Assembly: GCF_021654135.1 (NCBI RefSeq)
Contig: NZ_JAKGSD010000016.1
Span: 62,001 to 126,000, forward strand
DNA from: Amycolatopsis tucumanensis
GTDB lineage: Bacteria; Actinomycetota; Actinomycetes; Mycobacteriales; Pseudonocardiaceae
Reading direction: 5' to 3'
Length of the DNA: 64,000 nucleotides
Below the pieces are notes generated by a model. The model worked only from the letters and a program-made list of their open reading frames with translations, made no database searches and was not told where the DNA came from. The translations under genes were made by a program, and so were the position numbers. The first letter of the stretch is position 1; each line of letters begins with the position of its first letter. Shown here one piece after another: positions 27,481-35,977 of the stretch.

Positions 27481-27508
27481 GGTGCGCGTGACCGTAGTCA
27501 CGCGCACC
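27481..27508. terminator. 12-bp inverted repeat between extradiol operon and araC-type gene
   Basis: GGTGCGCGTGAC and GTCACGCGCACC form a perfect 12-bp stem around a CGTA loop. It lies 50 bp after the stop of the extradiol dioxygenase and 80 bp before the AraC-type start on the same strand. It could end the operon, although no U-run follows, or serve as an operator (GTGAC-N4-GTCAC). Confidence 0.6.
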
Positions 27509-27558
27509 AGACACAGGTTAACCGCGCGGATGGTCCGGGGCCACCGGCCGGTCCCGGC

Positions 27559-28488
27559 CTAATCCACTGCGAAGGTGGTCCCGATGCCCATGCCCGTGAT
27601 CCACTCGGGAACCGGCTCGTAGCTGGTCCACTGCAGCGGCAGGCCGGCCGCGGCGTGGCCGATCAGCCAGCACCGCACCTCATGCCCGCCCGTCCCGGCG
27701 TTCTCTTCGAGGCCCCGGTGACCCAGCGTCGCCACGGCAGCCGGGTCGTCCGCGACGAGCCGGTCGAGGAACCACTGGTCCCATTCCTGGTTCACCCGCG
27801 CGTCCGGGTCACCGCCCATCGCCCGCACCCTTGGCTCCCGGGCCGCGGCGAAGGCCGCCACATCGGCCCGGCCGTGGATGAGGGCCTCCCGGCGCTCGCC
27901 CGCCACCGACGGATCCCGCGGATCGTTGGACGGCAGCCAATGCGACAACCCGCCGCTCGCCACCAGCAGGACCCGGGCGGGCTCGGCGGACGAGCGAACG
28001 GCCGCGCCGAGCGCGCGGCCCAGCGCCAGGCACCGGTCGAGCGACGGCAACGGCGGCGCCGCGGTGTTCACGACCAGCGGGACGAGCGGGCAGCGGGCGG
28101 TCACCATGTCGTAGGTCTGCACCAGACCGTGGTCGACCGTCAGCGAGTACGACAGCGAGAGATCGAAACCCGCTTCCGCCAGGCTGTCGCGCACCGACCA
28201 CGCCAGCGCGCCCGCGACCGGGAGCGGGCCGGACCGGCTGTCGAAGTCGCCGAACGCCTCGACGTCTTCGACGCCGAGCACGAACGGGGGCATGACGTCG
28301 TAGAAGTTGCCGTGGAAGTGGTCCGGGCCGATGACGACGACCGCGTCCGGCGCCAGCCGGTCCACCGCGCGCCTGACCCGGTCCGCGTCCGCGAGGAAGC
28401 GCCCCCCGGGTTCGCCGGTGCTCTTCGGCGGCAACATCGTGGCGAACGGGCTGTGCGACATGCCGACGAACCCGATGATCTCGGCCAT
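27559..28488 (-). CDS. Class III extradiol ring-cleavage dioxygenase (MhpB/LigB-like)
   Basis: This iron(II) dioxygenase of 309 residues cleaves a catechol ring next to the hydroxyls. It matches the MhpB pattern as I recall it: GMSHSPFATM at the start (His ligand region), VVVIGPDHFHGNFYDVMPPF (His), FDLSLSYSLTVDHGLVQ (His) and LVASGGLSHW. Near the C-terminus PVPEWITGMG matches the MhpB ending. The ATG overlaps the stop of the preceding C-C hydrolase gene by one base (TGATG), so the order is cupin, hydrolase, dioxygenase. The product would be a 2-hydroxy-muconate-type semialdehyde for the hydrolase beside it. Substrate not determined. Confidence 0.92.
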   Translation of the reverse strand: MAEIIGFVGMSHSPFATMLPPKSTGEPGGRFLADADRVRRAVDRLAPDAVVVIGPDHFHGNFYDVMPPFVLGVEDVEAFGDFDSRSGPLPVAGALAWSVRDSLAEAGFDLSLSYSLTVDHGLVQTYDMVTARCPLVPLVVNTAAPPLPSLDRCLALGRALGAAVRSSAEPARVLLVASGGLSHWLPSNDPRDPSVAGERREALIHGRADVAAFAAAREPRVRAMGGDPDARVNQEWDQWFLDRLVADDPAAVATLGHRGLEENAGTGGHEVRCWLIGHAAAGLPLQWTSYEPVPEWITGMGIGTTFAVD

Positions 28489-29378
28489 CAGGACGGTTCC
28501 TTCCCGTTCAGCAACCACGAGCGATGGGTGTCGAGGTACTCGTCGACCTTCTCCCACTGCGGCCAGTGGCCAGCGTCGGCGATGACGTGCAACCGCGCGT
28601 CCGGCAACCACCCGAGCAGCAGATCGGCCTCGTCCAGCCCGCCCGTGGGATCGTGTTCCGTCCACAGCAGCAGGGTCGGCGCCACGACCTTGCCGACCCA
28701 CTCGGGCGACCACGCGAAGTCCTTGCGGATCTCGGGGTCCTGCAACACGAGCGTGTTGGAGATGGCTCGCACGAACCCGGGCCTGGAGTAGACCCGCCGC
28801 CGAAGGTTGACCAGCTCGTCGGTGACGAGTTCCTTGTGGTGGAAGAGGAACTCGACCCGGCGCCGGACGGTTTCGTCGCTCGGGTCGAGCACCGCGGCCA
28901 TGGTGCTGTCCCGCATCCGGACCATCACCTCGGGCTTGTTCGCGATGTTCCCCGGCGTGTTGAGCACCAGCCGGTCGACCCGCCCCGGATGGTGCGCCGC
29001 GGTCCAGGCCACGACCCAGCCGCCGAGTGACTCACCGGACAGGTGCGCGGTCTCGATGCCGAGCACGTCCAGCAGCCCGATCAGGTGGTCGGACAGGACG
29101 TCGATGGTGTACGGCCGGTCGGGCAGATCCGACCAGCCGTGCCCGACCATGTCGTACGCCGTGACATGGAAGTCCCGCGCCAGCCCGGCGATGTCGCGCG
29201 CATAAGCTTCGAGGTGCCCGCCGGTGCCGTGAAGCAGCACCAGTTCCGGTCCGGAACCCGCCTGGAGCACGCGGGTGCGGACGGTCTCGTCGCCCAGCGG
29301 CACGTCCAGGTGCAGGAGGCGATGGTCCACGTCGCCCAGTTCGCCCCAGATGCTGATGTGCTCGGGAATCGGAGTCAT
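28488..29378 (-). CDS. Alpha/beta hydrolase, meta-cleavage product hydrolase (MhpC/DmpD-like)
   Basis: This is a C-C bond hydrolase of 296 residues acting on the ring-fission product. The oxyanion segment is LVLLHGTGGHLEAY, the nucleophile elbow GESLGG, the late Asp lies around WTEHDPTGG, and the catalytic His in DAGHWPQWE. The surrounding operon (cupin upstream, extradiol dioxygenase directly downstream) supports this role over a general esterase. It overlaps the cupin stop by 4 bp (ATGA) and the dioxygenase start by one base, so translation is coupled across all three. Confidence 0.9.
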   Translation of the reverse strand: MTPIPEHISIWGELGDVDHRLLHLDVPLGDETVRTRVLQAGSGPELVLLHGTGGHLEAYARDIAGLARDFHVTAYDMVGHGWSDLPDRPYTIDVLSDHLIGLLDVLGIETAHLSGESLGGWVVAWTAAHHPGRVDRLVLNTPGNIANKPEVMVRMRDSTMAAVLDPSDETVRRRVEFLFHHKELVTDELVNLRRRVYSRPGFVRAISNTLVLQDPEIRKDFAWSPEWVGKVVAPTLLLWTEHDPTGGLDEADLLLGWLPDARLHVIADAGHWPQWEKVDEYLDTHRSWLLNGKEPS

Positions 29379-29890
29379 GCGTCCTCCAGAAACTTTTCGC
29401 GGGCTTCGGTCATGTTCACCAGGCCGGCGCTCTGCCTGCGGATCAGACCGAACTGGCCGAGCAGACGTGAGTTCTCGATGGTGAGAAATTCGACGGGGTG
29501 TGCGCCGGAGTCGTTGTAATGGCGGTGCCAGGCCCAGGGCGGCGTGTAGATGAACGACCCGGCGGTCCAGAAGACGACCTCCTCGGGCCCGGCGGGGACC
29601 TCGATCTCGCTGTGACCGTCGCCGGCGAGCACGAAGTGGACGGTCTCGTGATAGTGCCGTTGCATGTCGGAGCTTCCGTCGGCGGGAATCACCTGGCGGA
29701 AGAGTTCGAACGTCGTGGTGGGCAGCGTGCCGGCCACCCGGAGCGTCGTCGGGTTCGGCACGGAACCCGCGGGCAGCTCGACGAGGTCTTCGTCGTGCAC
29801 GACGAACGGCCGGCGCGCGGCCGGTCGTATCGCGGAGCCGAAGCTCGCGAAGAAATCTGTCAGGGTGAAGCCGGGTCCGGATGTGGCCAT
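29375..29890 (-). CDS. Cupin-domain protein
   Basis: This 171-residue single-cupin protein has the metal-binding pattern QRHYHETVHFVLAGDGHSEI and, after a strand, WAWHRHYN as the second motif. I started it at ATG 29890, which leaves 19 bp to the SDR stop upstream; an ATG 24 codons earlier lies inside the SDR frame. It is co-transcribed with the extradiol dioxygenase and C-C hydrolase. It may be a small dioxygenase, isomerase or metal-dependent accessory. Function not recognised. Confidence 0.83.
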   Translation of the reverse strand: MATSGPGFTLTDFFASFGSAIRPAARRPFVVHDEDLVELPAGSVPNPTTLRVAGTLPTTTFELFRQVIPADGSSDMQRHYHETVHFVLAGDGHSEIEVPAGPEEVVFWTAGSFIYTPPWAWHRHYNDSGAHPVEFLTIENSRLLGQFGLIRRQSAGLVNMTEAREKFLEDA

Positions 29891-29909
29891 CGCCTTCTGC
29901 GCTCCTCGT

Positions 29910-30692
29910 CTAGACCGTCTCGGTGCGTCCGCCGTCGACGGTGAGCACGGTTCCGTTGACATAAGCGGCTTCCTCGGACGCGAGAAACGCCACGGCCGCG
30001 GCGATTTCCGATGGTTCCGCGGCGCGCGCGGCGGGAATCTCGGCCTGGTCCTCGGCCACGGCCTGGGTGACGTCGACGCCCCGCGCCGCCGCCCGGCTGC
30101 TCAGGATCTCCATCCGCCGAGGTGTGAGTGTCGCACCGGGGGCGACACAGTTCACCGTCACCCCGCGGTCAGCGTATTCACGGGACGCCAGTTTCACCGC
30201 GGACGTGACTGCCGCGCGCAGCACGGTCGAGGTCGCCAGCTGGGGCTGCGGTTGCCGCACCGCGGTCGAGGTGATCACCACGACACGACCGAAACCGTTG
30301 GCCGCCATGCCTGGTAACGCCGTACGCAGCAGCGCCAGCGGTCCCAGGAGCAGGAGGTCGAACGCCGCGCGCCAGGTTTCGTCCTCGACTGCGAGGACCC
30401 GGCCGGGAGGCGGGCCGCCCGCGTTGACGACGAGCACGTCGAGGCTGCCGTGCCGCTCGCCGATGTCGGTCACGGCGGCGGCGCACGCCAGCGGGTCGGC
30501 GAGATCGACGACGACCCGGTCGACGAGATCGCCGCCATCCAGCTCCTTCGCTGTCGCATCGAGAGACGACGCCGTCCGCCCGGCGAGAACGACGCGGTGG
30601 CCACGCTCGAGCAGGGTGCGCGCCACCGCGGCGCCGATACCGCCCGATCCGCCACCGATGAATGCGGTTCTTGGCTGTTCAGAAGAGTTCAT
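29910..30692 (-). CDS. Atypical SDR (FabG-like) without the usual catalytic Tyr/Lys
   Basis: This SDR fold protein of 260 residues has a glycine-rich cofactor motif GGGSGGIGAAVA and the NAG-like VVNAGGPPPGR. The catalytic Ser is kept in VVITSTAVRQPQPQ, but where YxxxK is expected the sequence is LATSTVLRAAVTSAVKLAS, with no Tyr. A subgroup of SDRs with this PxPxLxxS layout exists; its chemistry is not certain to me. It heads the minus-strand operon and is divergent from the flavin monooxygenase gene (30832), 139 bp between starts. Confidence 0.88.
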   Translation of the reverse strand: MNSSEQPRTAFIGGGSGGIGAAVARTLLERGHRVVLAGRTASSLDATAKELDGGDLVDRVVVDLADPLACAAAVTDIGERHGSLDVLVVNAGGPPPGRVLAVEDETWRAAFDLLLLGPLALLRTALPGMAANGFGRVVVITSTAVRQPQPQLATSTVLRAAVTSAVKLASREYADRGVTVNCVAPGATLTPRRMEILSSRAAARGVDVTQAVAEDQAEIPAARAAEPSEIAAAVAFLASEEAAYVNGTVLTVDGGRTETV

Positions 30693-30831
30693 GATGGTTC
30701 CAGTTTCGTCAGCCGCTCGGGCGTCACCAACCGCCAGTCCCGGTCGATGGGACACCGCGTTGGCTTCCCCGGCCGCGCGGCTCACGATGGGCGCTCGGCA
30801 CACCGACCGTGCCGAGTCAGGAGGACCGAAG

Positions 30832-32364
30832 ATGCGTGTGGCGATCGTCGGAGCCGGGATTTCCGGATTGACGACGGCTAAAGTGCTGACGCAGGCCGGA
30901 CACGATGTCGTGGTCTTCGACAGGTGTCCCGACGTGGGCGGCGTGTGGAGTCGTACCCGCCGTTACCCCGGAGTGACGACGCAGAGTCCGGCGGCCCAGT
31001 ACGCGTTCTCCGATTTCCCGATGCCGAAGGATTTCCCGGAATGGCCGACGGGACGCCAAGTGCAGGAATACCTCGCGTCCTATGCGCGCAATTTCGGCAT
31101 CGATTCCCTGCTGCGGCTGGAGACCCAAGTCGAGTCCGTTGTCCCGGACGCCGGGGGTTGGCTCGTGACCACCAAGGGCGACGGCGTTCCCGAAACCGAG
31201 CGGTTCGACCGTGTCGTCGTGGCAAATGGGGTGTTCTGCGAGCCAGCGGTGCCGAAGTTTCCTGGTGTCGACTAGTTCCGCGCCGCCGGCGGTGTGCTGA
31301 TGGCTGGGACCGAGTTCCTGGACCTCGATGACGCGCGGGACCGGCACGCCGTGGTGGTCGGCTACGGGAAGTCGGCGTGTGATGTCACCGTGGCGATCGC
31401 GTCGGTCGCCGCGAGCACCGACATCGTGGCGCGCCAGCTGCTGTGGAAGATCCCGCGGAAAGTCGCCGGGGTTCTGAATTTCAAGGTGCTGCTGATGACC
31501 CGCCTCGGCGAGGCGCTGTTCCGCTACCGCACGCTGCGCGGGTTCGAGAAGTTCCTGCACGGTCCCGGCGACAAGATCCGGCGCTCGCTGATCAACTCGA
31601 TCGGCTCCGTCTCGGTCAAGCAGTTCGGTCTGGACAAGCTCGGCCTGGTCCCGCGGGGAACGATGGAAGGCATCGTCCGGGGCGCGATCGGCCTGGCCAC
31701 CGAAGGATTCTTCGAAGGCGTCGAGGCCGGGACGATCCGGGTGCGACGCGACCGGACGATCGCCAGGCTGTATGCCGACGGGGAACAGCGGTACGCCGAA
31801 CTCGACGATGGAACCGTGATCCCGGCGGACATCATCGTCTGTGCGACGGGTTTCCAGCAGTCCGTTCCGTTCCTCGACGCGAACGTGCAGGCCAAACTGC
31901 ACGACGACCGCGGAAACTTCGCGCTTTACCGGCAGATCCAGCCGCTGGACGTCCCCGGCCTCTATTTCAACGGCTACAACTCGTCGTTCTTCAGCCCGCT
32001 CAACGCGGAACTCGCGGCGTTGTGGATCGCCGCGGACATCGAGGGAATACTCGAGCTGCCCAGCCTCGACGCCCGGCGCGAGCAGGTCACCGGGCAGCTT
32101 GAATTCATGGACGACGCGCTCGGTTCGCACCACTGCCGAGGCACGAAGATCATCCCGTTCTCGCTGCACCACGCCGACGAGGTGCTCACCGACCTCGATC
32201 TTCAGATCGGCGTTCTGACCAGGGCGTTCCAGTGGCTCGCCCCCGTTGACCCGGCGACCTATCGCAAGGTGACACCGGCACTGCTCGACCGGATCGTCGC
32301 TGCCCGGGCGGCCCAGCCGAAGGCCGAACCCGTCTTGCCGGAGACGTCCGCGAACAAGTCCTAG
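30832..32364 (+). pseudogene. Flavin-containing monooxygenase gene with an in-frame amber codon
   Basis: Read as one frame, 510 residues make a flavin-containing monooxygenase: FAD motif VAIVGAGISGLTTAKVL, DVGGVWSRTRRYPG, then the second dinucleotide motif VVVGYGKSACD and ATGFQQSVPFL near the C-terminus. A TAG at 31273-31275 interrupts it between KFPGVD and FRAAGGVLM, where relatives usually carry Glu (GAG to TAG would do). Both halves are in the same frame and otherwise intact, with normal codon use, so the change is recent, or a sequencing error, or read through. GGAGG precedes the ATG by about 8 bases. It is the first gene of the plus-strand set with a cupin and a SnoaL protein. Confidence 0.85.
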
Positions 32365-32389
32365 ATCACGTTGACGGAAAGGATTGGAA

Positions 32390-32842
32390 ATGACCACCGA
32401 ATCCACGGCCCCGAGCCGGGTGTTCCGGACCGAGGACGGAACGAATCTCGGCGCGATCGGGCTGGGCATCTACACAAGGCTGACCGGCGCGGAAACAAAA
32501 GGCGCCTATTCGCTCTTCGAATACGTCGTCCCGCCCGGCCTCGGCGGCCCGCCCACCCACATCCACTCGCGGGAGGACGAACTCTTCACCTGTGTCGAGG
32601 GGCGGGTCACCGTCGAGCTCGACGGTGTGGAGCACGTGCTCGCGCCGGGCGACTCCCTGCTCATGCCACGCGGCGTCCCACACGTCTTCTACAACTCGTT
32701 CGACGTCCAAACGCGGGTGATCGCCGTCGTTTCCCCGCCCGGCCTGGAAAACTACTACCGGGAACTGAGCGAACTGCCACCGGGACGCGACATGAAACTC
32801 GTCGCCGAGGTCATGACCCGCTACGGGCTGGCACTCCAGTGA
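32390..32842 (+). CDS. Cupin-domain protein (second)
   Basis: This 150-residue protein has the cupin metal motif GGPPTHIHSREDELFTCVEG (His, His, Glu) and LLMPRGVPHVFYNS (His). It begins with ATG 32390 after AAAGGA at 7 bases. It lies 26 bp after the flavin monooxygenase frame and its stop overlaps the SnoaL start, so the three are one transcript. Small quercetinase-like cupins sit in many catabolic clusters; I do not know the reaction. Confidence 0.87.
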   Translation: MTTESTAPSRVFRTEDGTNLGAIGLGIYTRLTGAETKGAYSLFEYVVPPGLGGPPTHIHSREDELFTCVEGRVTVELDGVEHVLAPGDSLLMPRGVPHVFYNSFDVQTRVIAVVSPPGLENYYRELSELPPGRDMKLVAEVMTRYGLALQ

Positions 32843-33222
32843 GCGGCGACGTGACCGGCCGCGCGCAGATGGTGCGCTCGATGTGCGCGACCGTCGATCG
32901 CGGCGACGCCGAGGACTTCGCCAAGTGGTTCCACGACGATGCCACCTACACGTTCGGCAACGGCGAGACGATCACGGGCCGGACGGCCATCGCCGCGGCC
33001 ACGGCCGGCGCCGTGGCCGCGCTCCCCTGGGTACGGCACACGATCCGGGAGATAACCGACACCGGCGACCGCCTCTTCTGCCACTTCACCATCGAAACGG
33101 CCGCGCCCGACGGGAAACACCTGGCGTTGCCGTGCATGACGGTCATCAGCCTGGCCGGGACGCAGGTCGCCGACTACACCGTCTACATGGACTTCTCCCC
33201 GGCGATGGCCGGAGACGGGTGA
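32839..33222 (+). CDS. SnoaL-like (NTF2-fold) protein
   Basis: This 127-residue cone-shaped-barrel protein shows the SnoaL/NTF2 features VDRGDAEDFAKWFHDDATYTFG and FCHFTIETAAPDGKHLALP. The start is GTG 32839, overlapping the cupin stop as GTGA. Members are isomerases, hydratases, cyclases or non-catalytic binders, and this one cannot be placed further. It is the last gene before a strong hairpin at 33281-33312. Confidence 0.85.
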   Translation: MSGDVTGRAQMVRSMCATVDRGDAEDFAKWFHDDATYTFGNGETITGRTAIAAATAGAVAALPWVRHTIREITDTGDRLFCHFTIETAAPDGKHLALPCMTVISLAGTQVADYTVYMDFSPAMAGDG

Positions 33223-33280
33223 GCCTTCCTTCCTGACATCAACTGCCGGGCTCTGGCGGTCCTCCGCGCGACGTACACCA

Positions 33281-33312
33281 GGCGGGTGCAGCTTTGCCGA
33301 GCTGCACCCGCC
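33281..33312 (+). terminator. Strong hairpin terminator
   Basis: A perfect 12-bp stem (GGCGGGTGCAGC with GCTGCACCCGCC), an 8-base loop and a short T-rich tail (TTTGC) follow the SnoaL stop by 59 bp. It is likely the end of the flavin monooxygenase transcript. The rest of 33223-33651 carries no gene I can support; short frames there lack start signals. A promoter for the P450 operon is presumably in 33400-33640. Confidence 0.75.
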
Positions 33313-33651
33313 TTTGCTCGTCAACGGCCTCGCGGTCAGCGACCCACTGCGCGCGCCCGCGTCCACGCCGGACTGGTGCGTGCCGCACCGCACGGCGCGG
33401 ATGATGACCCGGGACGTGAAACTCGGATCTGCGGGCAGCGCAAGTCGTTTCGCGGACGATGCGGTGCGGAAAATGGCTCAGGTGGATCGATCGTCTCGGC
33501 TAGCGTGCTTCCTGGACACGGGCTCTTGCCACCCATGGCGACATTCTCCGGGAGGTCCCCGAATGCCCACTTTGCAGCAGCCATCGGGTCGAGGGCGGAG
33601 TGACGGCATGGTGGAACGCCCCCCCAGCTCAGACAAAGGGAGCCGAATCCG

Positions 33652-34395
33652 ATGACCGAGTCCCAGCACCGTGTCGCTGTCGTCACCGGGGCCGCCCGTG
33701 GCATCGGCCGGGCCGTGGCCCAGGGGCTCGCCGAGCGTGGTGCTCACGTCATAGCGGTCGACCTCGACCACCCCAGCGAGACGGTCGGGCAACTCGAGGC
33801 GTCGGGCCACAAGGTGACCGGACTGCGGGCAGACGTCTCCGACCCCGATCGCACCGCCGAGATCGGCGAGGAGGTCCGCAGCCGGCACGGCCGCTGCGAC
33901 ATCCTGGTCAACAACGCCGGGATCTTCCCGTTCGTCGACATTTCAGAGCTCACGTACGACACCTGGCGCAAGGTGCTGTCGGTGAACCTCGACTCACAGT
34001 TCCTCATGACGCAAGCAGTACTGCCTTTGATGAAGGAAGCCGGCTGGGGACGGATCGTCAACATCACGTCGAATTCCATTGGTCTCGCGGTGCCGCAGAT
34101 GAGTCACTACATGGCCAGCAAGATGGGGATCATCGGGTTCACCCGGGGCTTGGCGAACGACGTCGCGGATCACGGGATCACCGTCAACGCGGTCGGCCCG
34201 ACCCTGTCCCGGACTCCCGGCGTCACCTCGGCGGTTCCGGCGGAACTGATGGCACAGGTTTCCCGGAGCCAGGCGATCAAGAAGATCGGCGAAGCCGACG
34301 ACGTCGTCGGCACCGTCCTCTTTCTGACCAGTGAGGACTCGTACTTCGTCACCGGACAGACCATCATGGCCGACGGCGGCCTGGTCCGCTTGTGA
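33652..34395 (+). CDS. Short-chain dehydrogenase/reductase (FabG-like)
   Basis: This is a classical SDR of 247 residues with cofactor motif VVTGAARGIGRAVAQGLAE, NNAGIFPF, catalytic Ser in NITSNSIG and Tyr/Lys in YMASKMGI. The acidic residue after beta-2 (VIAVDLDHP) suggests NAD preference. It is the first gene of an operon with a P450, a [2Fe-2S] ferredoxin, a ferredoxin reductase and an LLM oxidoreductase. It would oxidise an alcohol formed by the P450, or its precursor. Confidence 0.92.
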   Translation: MTESQHRVAVVTGAARGIGRAVAQGLAERGAHVIAVDLDHPSETVGQLEASGHKVTGLRADVSDPDRTAEIGEEVRSRHGRCDILVNNAGIFPFVDISELTYDTWRKVLSVNLDSQFLMTQAVLPLMKEAGWGRIVNITSNSIGLAVPQMSHYMASKMGIIGFTRGLANDVADHGITVNAVGPTLSRTPGVTSAVPAELMAQVSRSQAIKKIGEADDVVGTVLFLTSEDSYFVTGQTIMADGGLVRL

Positions 34396-34426
34396 AGCCC
34401 AGTCAATACACAACGGAGTGTGTCGA

Positions 34427-35632
34427 ATGGACAGCACGACGGGCGCGCGCAGCGCCCCCGAAACCGACTTCGATCACCACGACACAAGCTTGAGCCGCGA
34501 CGAGGTGCTCGACGTGTACACCTCGCTGCGAGAGCAGTGCCCGGTCACGCATAGTTCCGCGCACGGTGGTTACTTCAATGTCACGCGCTACGAGGGAGTG
34601 CGCGCGGTGACCACAAGTCCCGACCGGTTCAGCTCCGCGGACGGAGTCCTGATTCCCTCGACCCCGTTGCCGCCGATCCCGCCGCTGGAGTTCGAGGGTG
34701 CCGAGCATGAGGCATGGCAGAAGATCATGCAGGCTCCCCTTGTCCCGGCTGAGGTCCGCAAGCATCAACCACTGCTCGACGATGTGGTCAGGACCGAGAT
34801 CGACGGTTTCGCGCGGGAAGGCAAGGCCGACCTCTGGTCGGACTTCGCTGATGCCATTCCGGCGCTGGTCATCGGGCGTTTGATCGGTCTGTCGCCGAGT
34901 TCCGCTCCGCGAATGCGCGCGTTGGCGATGGGCGTGCTCAACTCACTGGGATCCGGGAATGAAGAACAAGCCAGTGAGGAGTTCTTCGATTTCACGTCCG
35001 CCGAACTGGCGTCGCGGCGGGAGGATCCGCGAGACGACTACCTGACGCAGCTGGCGACCGGTTCTTTTGGCGGACGAACGCTGAGCGACGCTGAAGTCGG
35101 CGGCATCCTCGTCGCGTTCTTCATTGGTGGCCACCACTCGACCGCGGCGTCGATCGTCGGGCTGTTGCACCACATCCTCACCGTCGAAGGGCTTCGCGAG
35201 GCGGTCACAACCGATCCCAGCACGCTCCCGAAGGCGATCGAGGAGAGTCTGCGCTTGACGACGCCGCTTCCGCATTTTGCCCGGAAGGTCCTGCAGGACA
35301 CCGAAATAGAAGGTGTGCCGATCCCCGCGGGCGGCAAAGTGCTGCTGAACTACCTCGCCGCCAACCGGGACCCGCGGAGGTTCGAGGACCCCGAGAAGTT
35401 CGACCTGGATCGGCGCCGAAATCAACATCTCGCATTCGGATACGGGACGCACATGTGTATCGGACGCCACCTGGCCCGCGCAGAACTGGCCACGGCGGCA
35501 ACCCAGCTTCTCCACCGCCTTCCGGATATCGAAATCGACGGCGACGTACGGTTCACCGGCCTCATCGGCGGCAACATCATGCAGATCGCCTCACTGCCCG
35601 TGCGCTTCACACCCGAGCATTCCGACAGTTGA
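34427..35632 (+). CDS. Cytochrome P450 with unusual I-helix
   Basis: This P450 of 401 residues has heme loop FGYGTHMCIGRHLA with Cys344 and the ExxR EESLRLTTP. The I-helix reads FFIGGHHSTAAS: the acidic residue before the conserved Thr/Ser is replaced by His, unlike the AGxDT/ET norm. The start is ATG 34427, with ACGGAG 8 bases before it; the frame runs further upstream inside the SDR. Ferredoxin and ferredoxin reductase genes follow, so this is a class I system with its own chain. Substrate unknown; terpenoid or cyclic compounds are usual for such operons. Confidence 0.92.
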   Translation: MDSTTGARSAPETDFDHHDTSLSRDEVLDVYTSLREQCPVTHSSAHGGYFNVTRYEGVRAVTTSPDRFSSADGVLIPSTPLPPIPPLEFEGAEHEAWQKIMQAPLVPAEVRKHQPLLDDVVRTEIDGFAREGKADLWSDFADAIPALVIGRLIGLSPSSAPRMRALAMGVLNSLGSGNEEQASEEFFDFTSAELASRREDPRDDYLTQLATGSFGGRTLSDAEVGGILVAFFIGGHHSTAASIVGLLHHILTVEGLREAVTTDPSTLPKAIEESLRLTTPLPHFARKVLQDTEIEGVPIPAGGKVLLNYLAANRDPRRFEDPEKFDLDRRRNQHLAFGYGTHMCIGRHLARAELATAATQLLHRLPDIEIDGDVRFTGLIGGNIMQIASLPVRFTPEHSDS

Positions 35633-35653
35633 CGCGGAAACGGAGTCGATCGC

Positions 35654-35977
35654 ATGGCGAAGATCACCTTTGTCCGGCGCACAGGTCAGCAGGAAACCGT
35701 CGATGCCGAAATGGGCACCAGCGTGATGGAAGCGGCGCTCGACAACGACATCGACGAGATCGTCGCCGAATGCGGCGGCTCGATGTCGTGCGCGACCTGC
35801 CACGTGTACGTCGACGACAAGGACCTGGGCCGGCTCGCACCACCGAGCGACACCGAGACAGCCATGCTCGAGGGCGCCGCGGCACCGGTCAAGCCGTCGA
35901 GCAGACTCTCCTGTCAGCTGACGATGACCGCCGGTCTCGACGGCATCACCGTGTTCCTCCCCGAGGAGCAGTACTGA
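35654..35977 (+). CDS. [2Fe-2S] ferredoxin (adrenodoxin/putidaredoxin type)
   Basis: This 107-residue ferredoxin has the Cys pattern of adrenodoxin-type proteins: CGGSMSCATCHVYV (C-x5-C-x2-C) and a fourth Cys in SRLSCQL. It carries electrons from the reductase encoded directly downstream to the P450 upstream. The stop and the reductase start overlap by one base (TGATG). It differs from the [3Fe-4S] ferredoxin at 63384, so the two P450 chains are probably not interchangeable. Confidence 0.95.
   Translation: MAKITFVRRTGQQETVDAEMGTSVMEAALDNDIDEIVAECGGSMSCATCHVYVDDKDLGRLAPPSDTETAMLEGAAAPVKPSSRLSCQLTMTAGLDGITVFLPEEQY

Noticed and set aside
30550-30570. TGTCGCATCGAG inside the SDR gene as a regulon operator
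   Set aside because: It lacks the right half and lies inside a coding region.
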